Shown: positions 33,167 to 42,380, counted from the stretch's first letter. The stretch: DNA of 43,691 nt from Paenibacillus sp. LHD-38 (GCF_031157315.1 NZ_JAVIFU010000054.1:1-43691); one strand, 5' to 3'. Numbers and translations: made by a program. Notes: generated by a model not told the origin, from the letters alone.

Positions 33167-35563
33167 ATGAAACCTACACTATTGAATCGCATTATTGTAA
33201 TCCTCTTCCTGGCAGTATTTTTATCATCGTTATTGTATCTGACTTCAGTTATAGTCCGGGTACCATCGATAGGTGTGGTACTGATTAAGGATTCTAGTGA
33301 TCGTTATATCGTGAAATCAATAGAACCAGCGGGACAGGCAGAGGTAAAAGGAATTCAGGTAGGCGACCAAATAATCGAGGTAAACGGAAAACCCGTAAAG
33401 GAATTCCGCAACGTTGAGAAATATAACTCAATCGAGTACGCCGATAATGTTCTTATCTTACATAAAGACAATGTTCAGCAAGCGATAGCTTTTCCAAAAG
33501 GCTGGACAGGTGATCATTCACTCTGGGAACTATTGATTCAGTTGTACATCCCAGGTATATCACTTGTTATTTTTTGTGCCTTCTCAGGTTTTCTGTATGT
33601 AAAGCGCAGGAATGACAAGGCCGTTATTATGCTTATTCTATTTTTTATTTCAATTGGAATCAGCTATTATAGCTCAGCTGCGTCCTATCGCAGCGATCCT
33701 GTAGGAATCACTATAATATATCTCTTATTGCCTGTTATATCTTTGTTATTCATGGGCTTTATGAATATTTATTTACAAAGATTCGATGTTCAGTTTATTA
33801 GCAGGAAGCTATTGCGGACATTGTTTGGTGTTGCAGGAGTAGTAGGCGTCGCAAGCCTGCTATATATTTGGACGGATTTGTTTCCTATTCAATTTTATAG
33901 CTATATTGAGATGGCCTTTAGCGGCATTGTGCTTTTAGGCAATTTACTATGCGTTTATAAGCTTATTCGTAAGTTTATCAAACACCGGAATACGAAATTA
34001 CATTCCTTGTTTACTATTACTTTGATTTCGCATCTGGTAGCATTTACTCCATTCGCAACACTCAATTTGCTCCCGCAAATATTTGGGGAAAGCCAAATAT
34101 TACCGGCAGCTTTTACTGCGCTTTTCTTATTCGTTCTGCCAATCGTTTATTTCTATCTCTCAACCTCAAATCAATTATTCGATATTGATTTTATATTGAC
34201 TAGATTTAAATACTATACGGCGCTTGCTTTCATTCCAGCTGTTATTGTAGCTGCACTTGTGGTGTTTGTACTACTAGGAGAGAACAATCCGTCATGGACC
34301 GCATGGTTTGGCGTGTTTTTTGTCATCTACATCGGAATGACGTTGTTTTTATATGCGAAGGAACAGATTGATCAGCGATTCAGGCCAAAGCTCTTTAAGG
34401 CAATGTACAGCTATCAAGATAGTTTGGATCGTTTTTCACGTAAGATTGCCAGGGTTATGAAGCAAAGCGATTTGGAAGCCGTTCTAAAACAAGAGATTTC
34501 TGATCTTTTGCCAGTCAATCGAATTACCTTTTTGCTCGTGGAGCAAGCAGAGAATACCGTATATCCGATGGGCGAGCACCCGGAGGAGCTTATTACAGCA
34601 GAATTTTTGTTAGGAACGGTAAATTCCCTGCAGGTAGGCGAACTGATAGAGCTTCCTTATGGGCTTGGCCTTGTAATCGGTAGACAGCGTTCAAGGTATC
34701 ATATCCTGTGGATTGGGATGAAGACCAATCACACCCGCTTCAACTCGGACGAGCTTCGCTGGCTGAAGACGATGTCGAACTACTCCAGTATTGTTTTCGA
34801 AAACTTATATTTAATCGAAGGATTAATCGAGGATTTGGAATCAGAGGTACGCAAGGAACATTCAACCTCGCCTTGGGTTCTTCGCCTTCTATTCTGCTTG
34901 TCTGAGAACGAGAGAAGAAAGCTTGCTGCGGATTTGCATGACTCAGCGCTTCAGGACCAACTGCTTTGGTACAGGAAGCTGGAAGCCATTATGATGGACT
35001 ATCCGATATCGAATAGTCTAGGCCGTGAGCTTGAGGATATAAAAGAAGGGCTTCTCGATGTCATCCATCAAATACGAGAAACCTGCAATGAGCTGCGTCC
35101 GCCTCTTTTGAAAGAGATGGGTGTAGTTGAGGCTGTGGAATCCATTATTGAGCATACTCAAATGCGTGTGAATTTCGCGGTCGATTTCCGTGCCAAATCG
35201 TTTAACCGCCCGCTAAATGAAGAGCAAATAACGGCGATTTATCGTATTGTGCAGGAGTTGCTGCGCAATGCGGATAAACACTCGCAAGCTAAACTAGTTA
35301 TCCTTGAACTTGAGCTGCGAAAAGGAACTATATATTTCCGATACCAAGATGATGGTGTCGGTATGGATGTCAATCAAATGATTGTTTCTTTTGAGCACAT
35401 GGGCTTGTCAGGAATTAAAGAGCGGGTGACAGGACTTGAAGGAGATATATCTTTTTATTCTCAAAGCGGTAACGGCCTGGAGGTTGTTATATTATTGCCA
35501 GAGATTATGACAACCGGTAGATCGGAGAGGGGTATATCGCGTGATTCGTATCTTATTAGTTGA
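33167..35563 (+). CDS. comP: ComP-like sensor histidine kinase
   Basis: A 798-residue membrane receptor kinase for the ComX pheromone. TM1 (about 8-30) is followed by a PDZ-like extracytoplasmic segment (about 35-112; AEVKGIQVGDQIIEVNGKPV). About nine more membrane helices follow up to about 396, then a GAF-like linker, a HisKA_3 domain with the phospho-acceptor His 591 in ADLHDSALQDQL, and an HATPase_c domain (DDGVGMD, MGLSGIKERV). The line-up with B. subtilis ComP is close, including FDIDFILTRFKYY near residue 340. comX ends 33 bp upstream, and comA overlaps its end by 23 bp. Confidence 0.93.
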   Translation: MKPTLLNRIIVILFLAVFLSSLLYLTSVIVRVPSIGVVLIKDSSDRYIVKSIEPAGQAEVKGIQVGDQIIEVNGKPVKEFRNVEKYNSIEYADNVLILHKDNVQQAIAFPKGWTGDHSLWELLIQLYIPGISLVIFCAFSGFLYVKRRNDKAVIMLILFFISIGISYYSSAASYRSDPVGITIIYLLLPVISLLFMGFMNIYLQRFDVQFISRKLLRTLFGVAGVVGVASLLYIWTDLFPIQFYSYIEMAFSGIVLLGNLLCVYKLIRKFIKHRNTKLHSLFTITLISHLVAFTPFATLNLLPQIFGESQILPAAFTALFLFVLPIVYFYLSTSNQLFDIDFILTRFKYYTALAFIPAVIVAALVVFVLLGENNPSWTAWFGVFFVIYIGMTLFLYAKEQIDQRFRPKLFKAMYSYQDSLDRFSRKIARVMKQSDLEAVLKQEISDLLPVNRITFLLVEQAENTVYPMGEHPEELITAEFLLGTVNSLQVGELIELPYGLGLVIGRQRSRYHILWIGMKTNHTRFNSDELRWLKTMSNYSSIVFENLYLIEGLIEDLESEVRKEHSTSPWVLRLLFCLSENERRKLAADLHDSALQDQLLWYRKLEAIMMDYPISNSLGRELEDIKEGLLDVIHQIRETCNELRPPLLKEMGVVEAVESIIEHTQMRVNFAVDFRAKSFNRPLNEEQITAIYRIVQELLRNADKHSQAKLVILELELRKGTIYFRYQDDGVGMDVNQMIVSFEHMGLSGIKERVTGLEGDISFYSQSGNGLEVVILLPEIMTTGRSERGISRDSYLIS

Positions 35564-36191
35564 TGATCATCCTTCCGTTGGGGAAGGGACGAAAACAATG
35601 ATCGAGCAAGATAGCGAAATGTCGGTATCGGTTGTTTTATCTGCAATCGAAGCGCTGGATATCGTGCAAATTGAGCATTTTGATCTCATATTATGTGATT
35701 TAAATATGCCTGGCATTAGCGGATTAGAATTGACGAAGCGACTAATACAACAGGATCCCGAACGCAAGGTTATTATATACTCCGGCTACGAAATCGGTTC
35801 GCATTTTAATTTGCTTATCGAATCGGGTGTATCCGGCTTTATATCCAAGACCGTATCAAGAGAACAGCTCCATAATGCAATAAGATGCGCTATGAGAGGG
35901 GAAACGGTGATCCCTATTACGCTGCTAAAGCAGCTGAGGCGGCATGAAGTGACCATAGGTCGCACGGAAGTAACGATTGAGGATGTATCCATCAACGAGA
36001 AGGAACAAACGATCTTACATGAGGTGGCTACCGGTATTAGCAACAAAGAGCTGGCAGCCATGCTTCACGTAAGCCAAAGAAACGTGGAATATCAGCTTTC
36101 GCGAATATTCGATAAACTTAATGTGCGTTCTCGTTCCGAAGCGATCAAAGAGGCACAGCGATTAGGCTTAATAAGCTTAGAGCAATATTAG
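35541..36191 (+). CDS. comA: ComA-like response regulator (NarL/LuxR type)
   Basis: A 216-residue two-component regulator. The receiver domain has DD (8-9), phospho-acceptor Asp 53 in LCDLNMPG and the KT switch region. The C-terminal LuxR-type helix-turn-helix is INEKEQTILHEVATGISNKELA and VSQRNVEYQLSRIFDKLNVRSR. The start is GTG 35541 with GGAGAGGGG inside comP. It should be phosphorylated by ComP. Its targets are unknown; the TCACGCAAAA repeats upstream of comX and the ABC gene are candidates. Confidence 0.93.
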   Translation: MIRILLVDDHPSVGEGTKTMIEQDSEMSVSVVLSAIEALDIVQIEHFDLILCDLNMPGISGLELTKRLIQQDPERKVIIYSGYEIGSHFNLLIESGVSGFISKTVSREQLHNAIRCAMRGETVIPITLLKQLRRHEVTIGRTEVTIEDVSINEKEQTILHEVATGISNKELAAMLHVSQRNVEYQLSRIFDKLNVRSRSEAIKEAQRLGLISLEQY

Positions 36192-36243
36192 AAATGCATG
36201 CATTCGTTTCTTTATCCAGCTAAGTATTAAAGGGATTAATAGT

Positions 36244-36281
36244 AAACGGCAGATTAGGGCTTTGGCCTTAATCTGCCGTTT
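36244..36281. terminator. Bidirectional hairpin between convergent genes
   Basis: The stem AAACGGCAGATTA(AG) pairs with TTAATCTGCCGTTT around GGGCTTTGGCC. T-richness after the stem is modest on both strands. Confidence 0.75.
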
Positions 36282-36297
36282 CGTATGCGGGCTATTG

Positions 36298-37233
36298 TTA
36301 ATGGCCCGAAGCTTTATCCAATAAGCTAAGCATATAGGCATCAAGTCGTTGGATCATCAAAGCATCAGTTAACCCGGTTACTCCAAATGCGGGCCAGCCC
36401 GGATACACGGATGGCGGCCCAAAAAGGATATCGATTAAAGACAAGAGATCCCAGTAAGGCTCATATTGAAAGCGTGAACCTGCATGCTTCTCATAAGCGT
36501 TCAGAAAAGCATCCGCAGTATTAATGCCATAAAGCTGAGCTAAATTTAATCGACAATGGCCGATGTCAATTCCAGCAGGCCCTTGGCACGCATTCACCCA
36601 ATCGACAACGCCGCTTATTTGGTTATGCTGCCATAATACATTAGTAGGATGATAATCACGATGTATAAAGCATGGTTTCGCAATGGGGCGAGGTCCTTTT
36701 ACTAGGGCAATTACCTTGCTCCAATCCTCCTTAAAGCTAGACCAAGAGGGAGCTTCCAAGGCAGGGACATCATTGTAGGTAAAGTAGCTCCAAGGATAAT
36801 CCTTCGCCTCAGTCGTATGGATTTGAGCGAGCGTTTTCGCCAGCCCATCGACCCAACTATCCATATCTGGAGGCTGCAGGTCTACGGTACCCTCAAGCTG
36901 AGTCATTAGAACAGCAGGTATTCCGCAATCCATGCCTGTTTCGTCAAAAGCTAGGATTTGCGGAGTTGGCACGCCCGTCTTTGCTGCCCATCGGAGGTTT
37001 TCAGCTTCATGAAGCGCCAAATCAGGCTCTTGGCGAAGCCATTCGGCATTGTCGAATTGACGTAAAACGACTTTTGATTCGACGGCTTGAACTTCAAGGG
37101 TGATACTGTGAACGATGGAGGACATTCCGCCATGCAGACGAGTAATGGATTGAACGGAAGCAAGCGGGTGAATCGCTGCAGCCACCCACTTGAGAAGGCG
37201 ATCTGGAAGTATTTGATTTGAAATGACAGTCAT
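36298..37233 (-). CDS. Aminoglycoside phosphotransferase-family kinase
   Basis: A 311-residue protein of the APH/choline kinase fold. The catalytic loop is IHRDYHPTNVLW (Asp 193) and the metal-binding Asp 211 is in GVVDWVNACQGPAGID. Such proteins phosphorylate antibiotics or small metabolites; there is no specific sign of a resistance enzyme, so a metabolic kinase is as likely. GGAAAGGACGGG precedes the ATG. It lies downstream of the ABC-F gene on the same strand, 35 bp apart, possibly in one unit. Confidence 0.82.
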   Translation of the reverse strand: MTVISNQILPDRLLKWVAAAIHPLASVQSITRLHGGMSSIVHSITLEVQAVESKVVLRQFDNAEWLRQEPDLALHEAENLRWAAKTGVPTPQILAFDETGMDCGIPAVLMTQLEGTVDLQPPDMDSWVDGLAKTLAQIHTTEAKDYPWSYFTYNDVPALEAPSWSSFKEDWSKVIALVKGPRPIAKPCFIHRDYHPTNVLWQHNQISGVVDWVNACQGPAGIDIGHCRLNLAQLYGINTADAFLNAYEKHAGSRFQYEPYWDLLSLIDILFGPPSVYPGWPAFGVTGLTDALMIQRLDAYMLSLLDKASGH

Positions 37234-37268
37234 ATTTTCCCGTCCTTTCCCAAATTAATCAGCTCTTC

Positions 37269-39203
37269 TTACATGTACTGCTCCCATTCCTCATAAGCGG
37301 CAGCTAAAGAGGTTTTGCGCGATTCGATGGCTGCTTGAATTTCTTGGATGCGGATATAATCATTGAAAATGCCGGGATCAGCCAGCTGTTCCTCCAATTC
37401 GGTAACTTGCTGCTCTAATGAAGCGATATCTTGTTCCAATTGCTCAAGTTTGCGCTGCCTAGTCCGTTCTTCCCGTTTGGCTTGTTTGTCGGCCTCATAC
37501 GAATTCGTCGGTATATTGTCGGTTACGCTGGCAGATTTCGAGCCGGAAGCTTGTTTTGACAGCGCTTCGAGCCTTGCTTCCTCGATTTCATTTTTTTTCT
37601 CTATCATTTCGTCATAATTTCCTAGGAAATGATCGGTTCCTGACGGTTTGAGTTCGACAATTCGTTCAGCCATCTTGTTTAGGAAGTACCGGTCATGTGA
37701 AATGAAGAGCAAGGTTCCTTCATAATCAAGCAAGGCTGCTTCAAGAACTTCCTTGCTGAAGAGATCGAGATGGTTGGTAGGCTCATCCAAAATCAACACA
37801 TTGGCCTGAGCCAGCATAAGCTTGGCCAAAGAAACGCGAGCCTTCTCACCGCCGCTAAGCGAAGAGACCCGCTTCAGTACATCTTCGCCGCTGAATAAGA
37901 AGTTACCGAGAACAGTGCGTATTCGAGCTTCTTCCATATGGGAGTATTGGCCCCATACTTCTTCAAGGACGGTATTTTGGCCGTTAAGTCTAGTCTGTTC
38001 TTGATCGTAATAACCGACCTTTACATGGGTTCCGAATCTGACGTTACCTGCAGTAGGCTCGTTTTGACCGACAATAACCTTAAGCAGCGTCGATTTTCCA
38101 ATACCGTTAGGGCCGATTAAGGCAACGGTCTCGCCGCGGGTAAGCTGGAAGGACACATTGCGAAAAATCGGTGTATCTTTCTCGGCGAAAGTGACGGAAA
38201 CATCATTAACTGCGAGTACATCTTTTCCTGTCGGACGTTCGATTTCGAAGGTGAAATGCGCTTTCTTCAAATCGCCTTGAGGCTTGTCCAGACGGTCCAT
38301 TTTGTCGAGTGCTTTGCGTCTGCTTTGCGCACGCTTGGTTGTCGAAGCGCGAACGATATTGCGTTGGACGAATTGTTCCATTCGCGAAATTTCATCCTGC
38401 TGCTTTTCAAATTGCCGCATATTGATTTCATATTCCGCGGCTTTAAGCTCCATATAGCGGCTGTAATTGCCGGTATAACGCTTCGCGGTGTGCCGCTCAA
38501 TTTCAATAATGGTTTGGGCGAGCGCATCGAGAAAGTAACGGTCATGAGAAACGACCAGAATGGCACCCGAATATCCGCGCAAATAAGATTCTAGCCAGGT
38601 TAATGTCTCAATATCGAGATAGTTGGTAGGCTCGTCCAGCATCAGCAAATCAGGCGCTTGAAGCAGGATGCGCGCAAGCGCCAGGCGCGTCTTCTGGCCT
38701 CCGCTAAGTGTCGAGATTAACGTGTCGGATGGAAAACTTCCGAAGCCCATCCCATGCAGGACGCTGTTGATGCGGGTATTGATTTCGAATCCGCCCTGTT
38801 CCCGGTACCAATCCGAGCGCTTGGCATAACGATCAAGCGTATCCGCATAACGTTTCTCGTCCCTATGAAGAGCCGGGTCTGCAATTTTGATCTCAAGGTC
38901 GCGAAGCTCCTGCTCCGCTTCGATTAGATGTGAGAAAACGGCACGCATCTCTGCTTCAATGGTCCGATTGGATTGCAGGCCGCTGTTCTGGGCGAGATAC
39001 CCGATTTTTGTTTCTTTTGCTTTGTGAACGGCACCTGAATCAGCAGACATTTCACCTGCGATTATTTTGAGGAGCGTTGATTTCCCGGCGCCGTTTACGC
39101 CAACGAGACCGATACGTTCCCGCTCCTGCACCTGCATAGAAATATTGGATAATACGACATTTACGCCGTAGCTCTTTGTAATGTTAGAAACCTGCAGCAG
39201 CAT
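37269..39203 (-). CDS. ydiF: ABC-F family ATPase (YdiF-like)
   Basis: A 644-residue soluble tandem ABC ATPase with no membrane domain. It has two Walker A motifs (GVNGAGKST near 35-43 and GPNGIGKST), two signatures (LSGGQKTRLALARIL and LSGGEKARVSLAKLM), the ABC-F linker between them and a C-terminal coiled coil (QLEQDIASLEQQVTELEEQL). ABC-F proteins act on the ribosome. GGAGG before the minus-strand ATG at 39203 decides the start; a frame reaching 39296 has no support. Its place between tsaD and moaC matches ydiF in B. subtilis as I recall. Confidence 0.93.
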   Translation of the reverse strand: MLLQVSNITKSYGVNVVLSNISMQVQERERIGLVGVNGAGKSTLLKIIAGEMSADSGAVHKAKETKIGYLAQNSGLQSNRTIEAEMRAVFSHLIEAEQELRDLEIKIADPALHRDEKRYADTLDRYAKRSDWYREQGGFEINTRINSVLHGMGFGSFPSDTLISTLSGGQKTRLALARILLQAPDLLMLDEPTNYLDIETLTWLESYLRGYSGAILVVSHDRYFLDALAQTIIEIERHTAKRYTGNYSRYMELKAAEYEINMRQFEKQQDEISRMEQFVQRNIVRASTTKRAQSRRKALDKMDRLDKPQGDLKKAHFTFEIERPTGKDVLAVNDVSVTFAEKDTPIFRNVSFQLTRGETVALIGPNGIGKSTLLKVIVGQNEPTAGNVRFGTHVKVGYYDQEQTRLNGQNTVLEEVWGQYSHMEEARIRTVLGNFLFSGEDVLKRVSSLSGGEKARVSLAKLMLAQANVLILDEPTNHLDLFSKEVLEAALLDYEGTLLFISHDRYFLNKMAERIVELKPSGTDHFLGNYDEMIEKKNEIEEARLEALSKQASGSKSASVTDNIPTNSYEADKQAKREERTRQRKLEQLEQDIASLEQQVTELEEQLADPGIFNDYIRIQEIQAAIESRKTSLAAAYEEWEQYM

Positions 39204-39346
39204 TTTGAAACCTCCAACAAAAAATTGTAAAGAACGAATGCTTTTACTACTTAATAGTGTACCATAAACGAGCGCTGGCATTGGCGAAAGTTGCATAACA
39301 GTGGTAAACTACTTTTAATGAAAGAAAATGATTGGGACTAGAATAG

Positions 39347-39961
39347 GTGAGTGTTTTGGTTGAACCAAATCAACTGGGCGATAAAGCTTACATACGTAAT
39401 CAAATGACGATTAAACGAAACAGCTTGTCTTCGGAGCAGCGGAAATTATGGTCAGAAGCTGCTTGTGCGAAGGCGGAAAAATTACTCGAGAGCCGAAATG
39501 CCGATGCATTTATGGTTTACGTAGCTTTCCGAAGCGAGCTTGATTTATCACGACTCATTGAATGGGGCTGGCGCACAGGACGGGATGTCCTTGCACCGCG
39601 ATGCTTAGCCGCAGACCGGTCAATGACGCTGCATTATTTGCGGAGTTGGGACGACCTGATGCCTGGAGCTTACGGCATCATGGAACCGAATCCCGATAAA
39701 ACGCCAAGACTGGATGATTATGCTCCTTCCGTTGTTTTTGTTCCAGGTATCGCTTTTAATGAGCATGGTGGCCGTCTTGGCTACGGCGGTGGTTATTACG
39801 ACCGTTTTGCTGAAACCTACCAAGGAAAAAGCGGTAAGGCAGCGAATACGTTATGGATCGGAATGTCGTTTGAGGATCAGCTTACAGCAGAAATTCCGCA
39901 TGAGCGGCATGACTTGAAAATGGATGGCTTGATTACTGAGCGCGGCATCTACTTGCTTTAG
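39347..39961 (+). CDS. 5-formyltetrahydrofolate cyclo-ligase
   Basis: Converts 5-formyl-THF to 5,10-methenyl-THF with ATP. The 204-residue protein has the MTHFS family motif RLGYGGGYYDRF, with VYVAFRSELDL and VPGIAF strands. The start is unclear: GTG 39347 gives the longest frame, but TTG 39356 is better spaced from AGGTGA. It is divergent from the ABC-F gene and upstream of the molybdenum cofactor genes. Confidence 0.9.
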   Translation: MSVLVEPNQLGDKAYIRNQMTIKRNSLSSEQRKLWSEAACAKAEKLLESRNADAFMVYVAFRSELDLSRLIEWGWRTGRDVLAPRCLAADRSMTLHYLRSWDDLMPGAYGIMEPNPDKTPRLDDYAPSVVFVPGIAFNEHGGRLGYGGGYYDRFAETYQGKSGKAANTLWIGMSFEDQLTAEIPHERHDLKMDGLITERGIYLL

Positions 39962-40037
39962 CGAGAGGTATGAACGCGATACGTGCTTGAGCCGTTAGAA
40001 GGCAAAGTATTCGATTACGCTAGAAGGAGCGATAGAG

Positions 40038-40517
40038 GTGGAGTTGACACATTTTAACGAGCAAGGTCGAGCAAGGATGGTGGACATCTCCGATAAGGAA
40101 GTCACTTCACGTACGGCAGTCGCTCAAACCAAGGTAACAATGAACCAAGAAACGTTAACGCAAATCAAGGCGGGTAAAATCGGTAAAGGCGATGTGCTTG
40201 CAGTTGCCCAAGTGGCAGCAGTCATGGCTGCCAAAAAAACATCAGATTGGATTCCAATGTGCCACCCACTTCCTCTTACAGGCATAAATGTGGTATTCAG
40301 CGATAATGGGACGGATGAGCTTTACATCGAAGGAACAGTGAAGACGACCGGGAAAACCGGCGTTGAAATGGAAGCTCTGACAGCCGTCTCAGCTGCAGCG
40401 TTAACGGTATACGACATGTGCAAGGCGCTGCAAAAGGATATGATCATCGGGCCTACTCAGCTCGTTTCCAAAACGGGCGGTAAAAGCGGCGATTATCAGA
40501 TTTCGTTAAACCCATGA
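40038..40517 (+). CDS. moaC: Cyclic pyranopterin monophosphate synthase MoaC
   Basis: Forms cyclic pyranopterin monophosphate in the first stage of molybdenum cofactor synthesis. The 159-residue protein has the conserved WIPMCHPLPLTG, KTGVEMEALTAVS and YDMCKALQKDM active-site blocks. The start is GTG 40038, nine bases after GGAG. It leads moaC-mogA-moeA-like, with short gaps. moaA and other cofactor genes are not in the window. Confidence 0.96.
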   Translation: MELTHFNEQGRARMVDISDKEVTSRTAVAQTKVTMNQETLTQIKAGKIGKGDVLAVAQVAAVMAAKKTSDWIPMCHPLPLTGINVVFSDNGTDELYIEGTVKTTGKTGVEMEALTAVSAAALTVYDMCKALQKDMIIGPTQLVSKTGGKSGDYQISLNP

Positions 40518-40544
40518 GCGAACAAGGGATGGGAGGAATGGTAA

Positions 40545-41039
40545 ATGCGGTGGAAGGTAGCAATATTAACAGCAAGCGATAAAGGCTCACGCGGAGAACG
40601 AGAAGATACAAGTGCCCAGGTTATTCGTGAGCTGGTGGAGGAAGAGTTGGGCGGCGAAATCATCGATTATCGCATCGTTCCGGATGAGCAGGATGAAATT
40701 ATGGCAGCTCTTATCGAAATGACGGAGTATTTTCATGCTGATCTGGTACTAACGACAGGCGGAACGGGTCTTGCGCTCCGTGATGTTACACCTGAAGCAA
40801 CGCTAAAGGTCATTGATCGTGTGGTGCCGGGTCTGGCAGAGGCAATGCGAATGGGAGCTCTCCAAAAGACAAGAAGAGCGATGCTCTCGAGAGGCGTATG
40901 CGGAATAAGAGGCAGCTCGCTCATTATAAACCTGCCTGGCAGTCCTAAAGGGGTACATGAGAGTTTAATGGCCATCATGGATCAATTGCCGCATGCACTG
41001 AACATTTTATCCGGACAACTGGGGGATCATAGCGTATGA
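40545..41039 (+). CDS. MogA/MoaB family molybdenum cofactor protein
   Basis: A 164-residue molybdopterin adenylyltransferase-type protein (MoCF domain). The motifs TTGGTGLALRDVTPEA and INLPGSPKGVHESL are typical of MogA/MoaB. It should bind and adenylylate molybdopterin before metal insertion. The stop overlaps the start of the next gene as ATGA (41036-41039). Confidence 0.9.
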   Translation: MRWKVAILTASDKGSRGEREDTSAQVIRELVEEELGGEIIDYRIVPDEQDEIMAALIEMTEYFHADLVLTTGGTGLALRDVTPEATLKVIDRVVPGLAEAMRMGALQKTRRAMLSRGVCGIRGSSLIINLPGSPKGVHESLMAIMDQLPHALNILSGQLGDHSV

Positions 41040-42091
41040 GTCAGAAAAGGCAGCATTCAGAGGACGAAGTCCAGCAGCATGGATCGACCGTTCTTAAAGA
41101 GGTGTCGGTATATGATGCAATCGGATTGCGCTTGGCTCATGATTTGACACGTATTATTCCCGGACAATTTAAAGGCCGTTTATTCAAAAGAGGGCATATC
41201 GTGACAGAATCAGATATTCCTAACCTTCTTGATATCGGCAAAGAGCATATATATATTATGGAGCTGGGCGAAAGTGAGCTTCATGAGGATGATGCGGCCA
41301 TTCGTATGGCCGAAGCGTTATATGGGGATCAGCTCATGCTGTCGGAGCCTCATGAGGGAAAAGTAAGCATCAAATCGAAGCTGCTTGGCCTTGCTGAGGT
41401 TGATAAGGGAATGGTTTATGCCATTAATGAGCTGGGCGAAATAGCGCTGGCTACAATCAGGTCGAAGTCGGTCGTTAAGCCAGGACAGCCGCTTGCCGCA
41501 ACGAGAGCGATTCCGCTTGTCGTACCGAAAACGAAGGTGGAGACGGTAGAGAGGCTGGCTGCGGAATATCGCAAGGCAAATGGCGGCGCAGCTCCGCTGC
41601 GTGTTCGCCCTTTCCGTAAATTTCGCGTAGGGTTGCTAACGACTGGCGGAGAAGTATTTAATGGCAGAATAGAGGATAAATTTGGCCCGGCCGTTAGAGG
41701 CAAGCTGGAGGAACTTGGTTCAGAGGTTGCAGAGCAGCGTTTTTCTCCCGACGATCGACAAACAATTGTCAAGGAAATACACTATTTGCTCGAACAACGA
41801 TATGATATGATACTTGTAACAGGCGGAATGTCGGTTGACCCCGATGATCGCACGCCAGGCGCAATTAAAGCCGCAGGAGCGGATATCGTAAGCTATGGTA
41901 CGCCAATGCTTCCAGGTTCAATGCTGCTTGTCGGTTATATCAATGGCGTGCCGATTATGGGACTGCCGGGATGCGTCATGCATGATCCTTATACATCTTT
42001 CGACGTGCTTCTGCCGCGGGTTTTAGCGGGCGATACCATAGTACGCGAAGATATTGTCAGTATGGGATACGGCGGTTTAAACAACTGTTAG
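41036..42091 (+). CDS. Molybdopterin-binding MoeA-like protein
   Basis: A 351-residue protein. The C-terminal half is a MoCF/molybdopterin-binding domain with VGLLTTGGEVFNG, LVTGGMSVDPDDRTP and MGLPGCVMHDP. The N-terminal half (about 20-165) does not look like the full MoeA domains, and the protein is about 50-60 residues shorter than usual MoeA. It may be a MoeA variant or a regulatory molybdopterin-binding protein. It is cotranslated with mogA. Confidence 0.8.
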   Translation: MSQKRQHSEDEVQQHGSTVLKEVSVYDAIGLRLAHDLTRIIPGQFKGRLFKRGHIVTESDIPNLLDIGKEHIYIMELGESELHEDDAAIRMAEALYGDQLMLSEPHEGKVSIKSKLLGLAEVDKGMVYAINELGEIALATIRSKSVVKPGQPLAATRAIPLVVPKTKVETVERLAAEYRKANGGAAPLRVRPFRKFRVGLLTTGGEVFNGRIEDKFGPAVRGKLEELGSEVAEQRFSPDDRQTIVKEIHYLLEQRYDMILVTGGMSVDPDDRTPGAIKAAGADIVSYGTPMLPGSMLLVGYINGVPIMGLPGCVMHDPYTSFDVLLPRVLAGDTIVREDIVSMGYGGLNNC

Positions 42092-42099
42092 TTTTTGCT

Positions 42100-42128
42100 G
42101 CTTACGAAGTAAGCTTACTGCGTAAAGC
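42100..42128. promoter_or_regulatory. 29-bp imperfect palindrome before tatA
   Basis: GCTTACGAAGTAAG (42100-42113) and CTTACTGCGTAAAGC (42114-42128) are reverse complements apart from one mismatch and one bulged A. It lies between the moeA-like stop and the tatA ribosome site (AAGGAGG, 42132-42138). It could be a regulator site or an RNA hairpin. Confidence 0.5.
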
Positions 42129-42146
42129 TTTAAGGAGGTATACAAC

Positions 42147-42380
42147 ATGTCAGGAATAGGTGCAACGGGTATTATACTGCTCGTTCTGGTTGCTTTACTT
42201 CTGTTTGGACCGAATAAGCTGCCAGAGCTTGGACGTGCTTTTGGACGGACGCTGCGTGAATTCAAATCCGGAGCGAGAGAGATGATGGATGACGAGGACC
42301 GTAAGGACAAGGATTCGAGCCGCGTTGAAGTGAGTCGTTCGGAAAATAATGATAAAGACAATAAGCGGCTTCCGGACTAA
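42147..42380 (+). CDS. tatA: Sec-independent translocase subunit TatA
   Basis: A 77-residue subunit of the twin-arginine translocase. A single N-terminal membrane helix (about 5-20) is followed by the FGPNKLPELGRAFGRTLREFK hinge and amphipathic helix, then an acidic, charged tail. It forms the pore-like component with TatC. AAGGAGG precedes the ATG. It is probably the TatAy equivalent, paired with the tatC gene downstream. Confidence 0.95.
   Translation: MSGIGATGIILLVLVALLLFGPNKLPELGRAFGRTLREFKSGAREMMDDEDRKDKDSSRVEVSRSENNDKDNKRLPD

Noticed and set aside
36298..37233. Aminoglycoside resistance gene
   Set aside because: Only the general APH kinase fold is visible. There are no features of a specific resistance enzyme and no mobile context.
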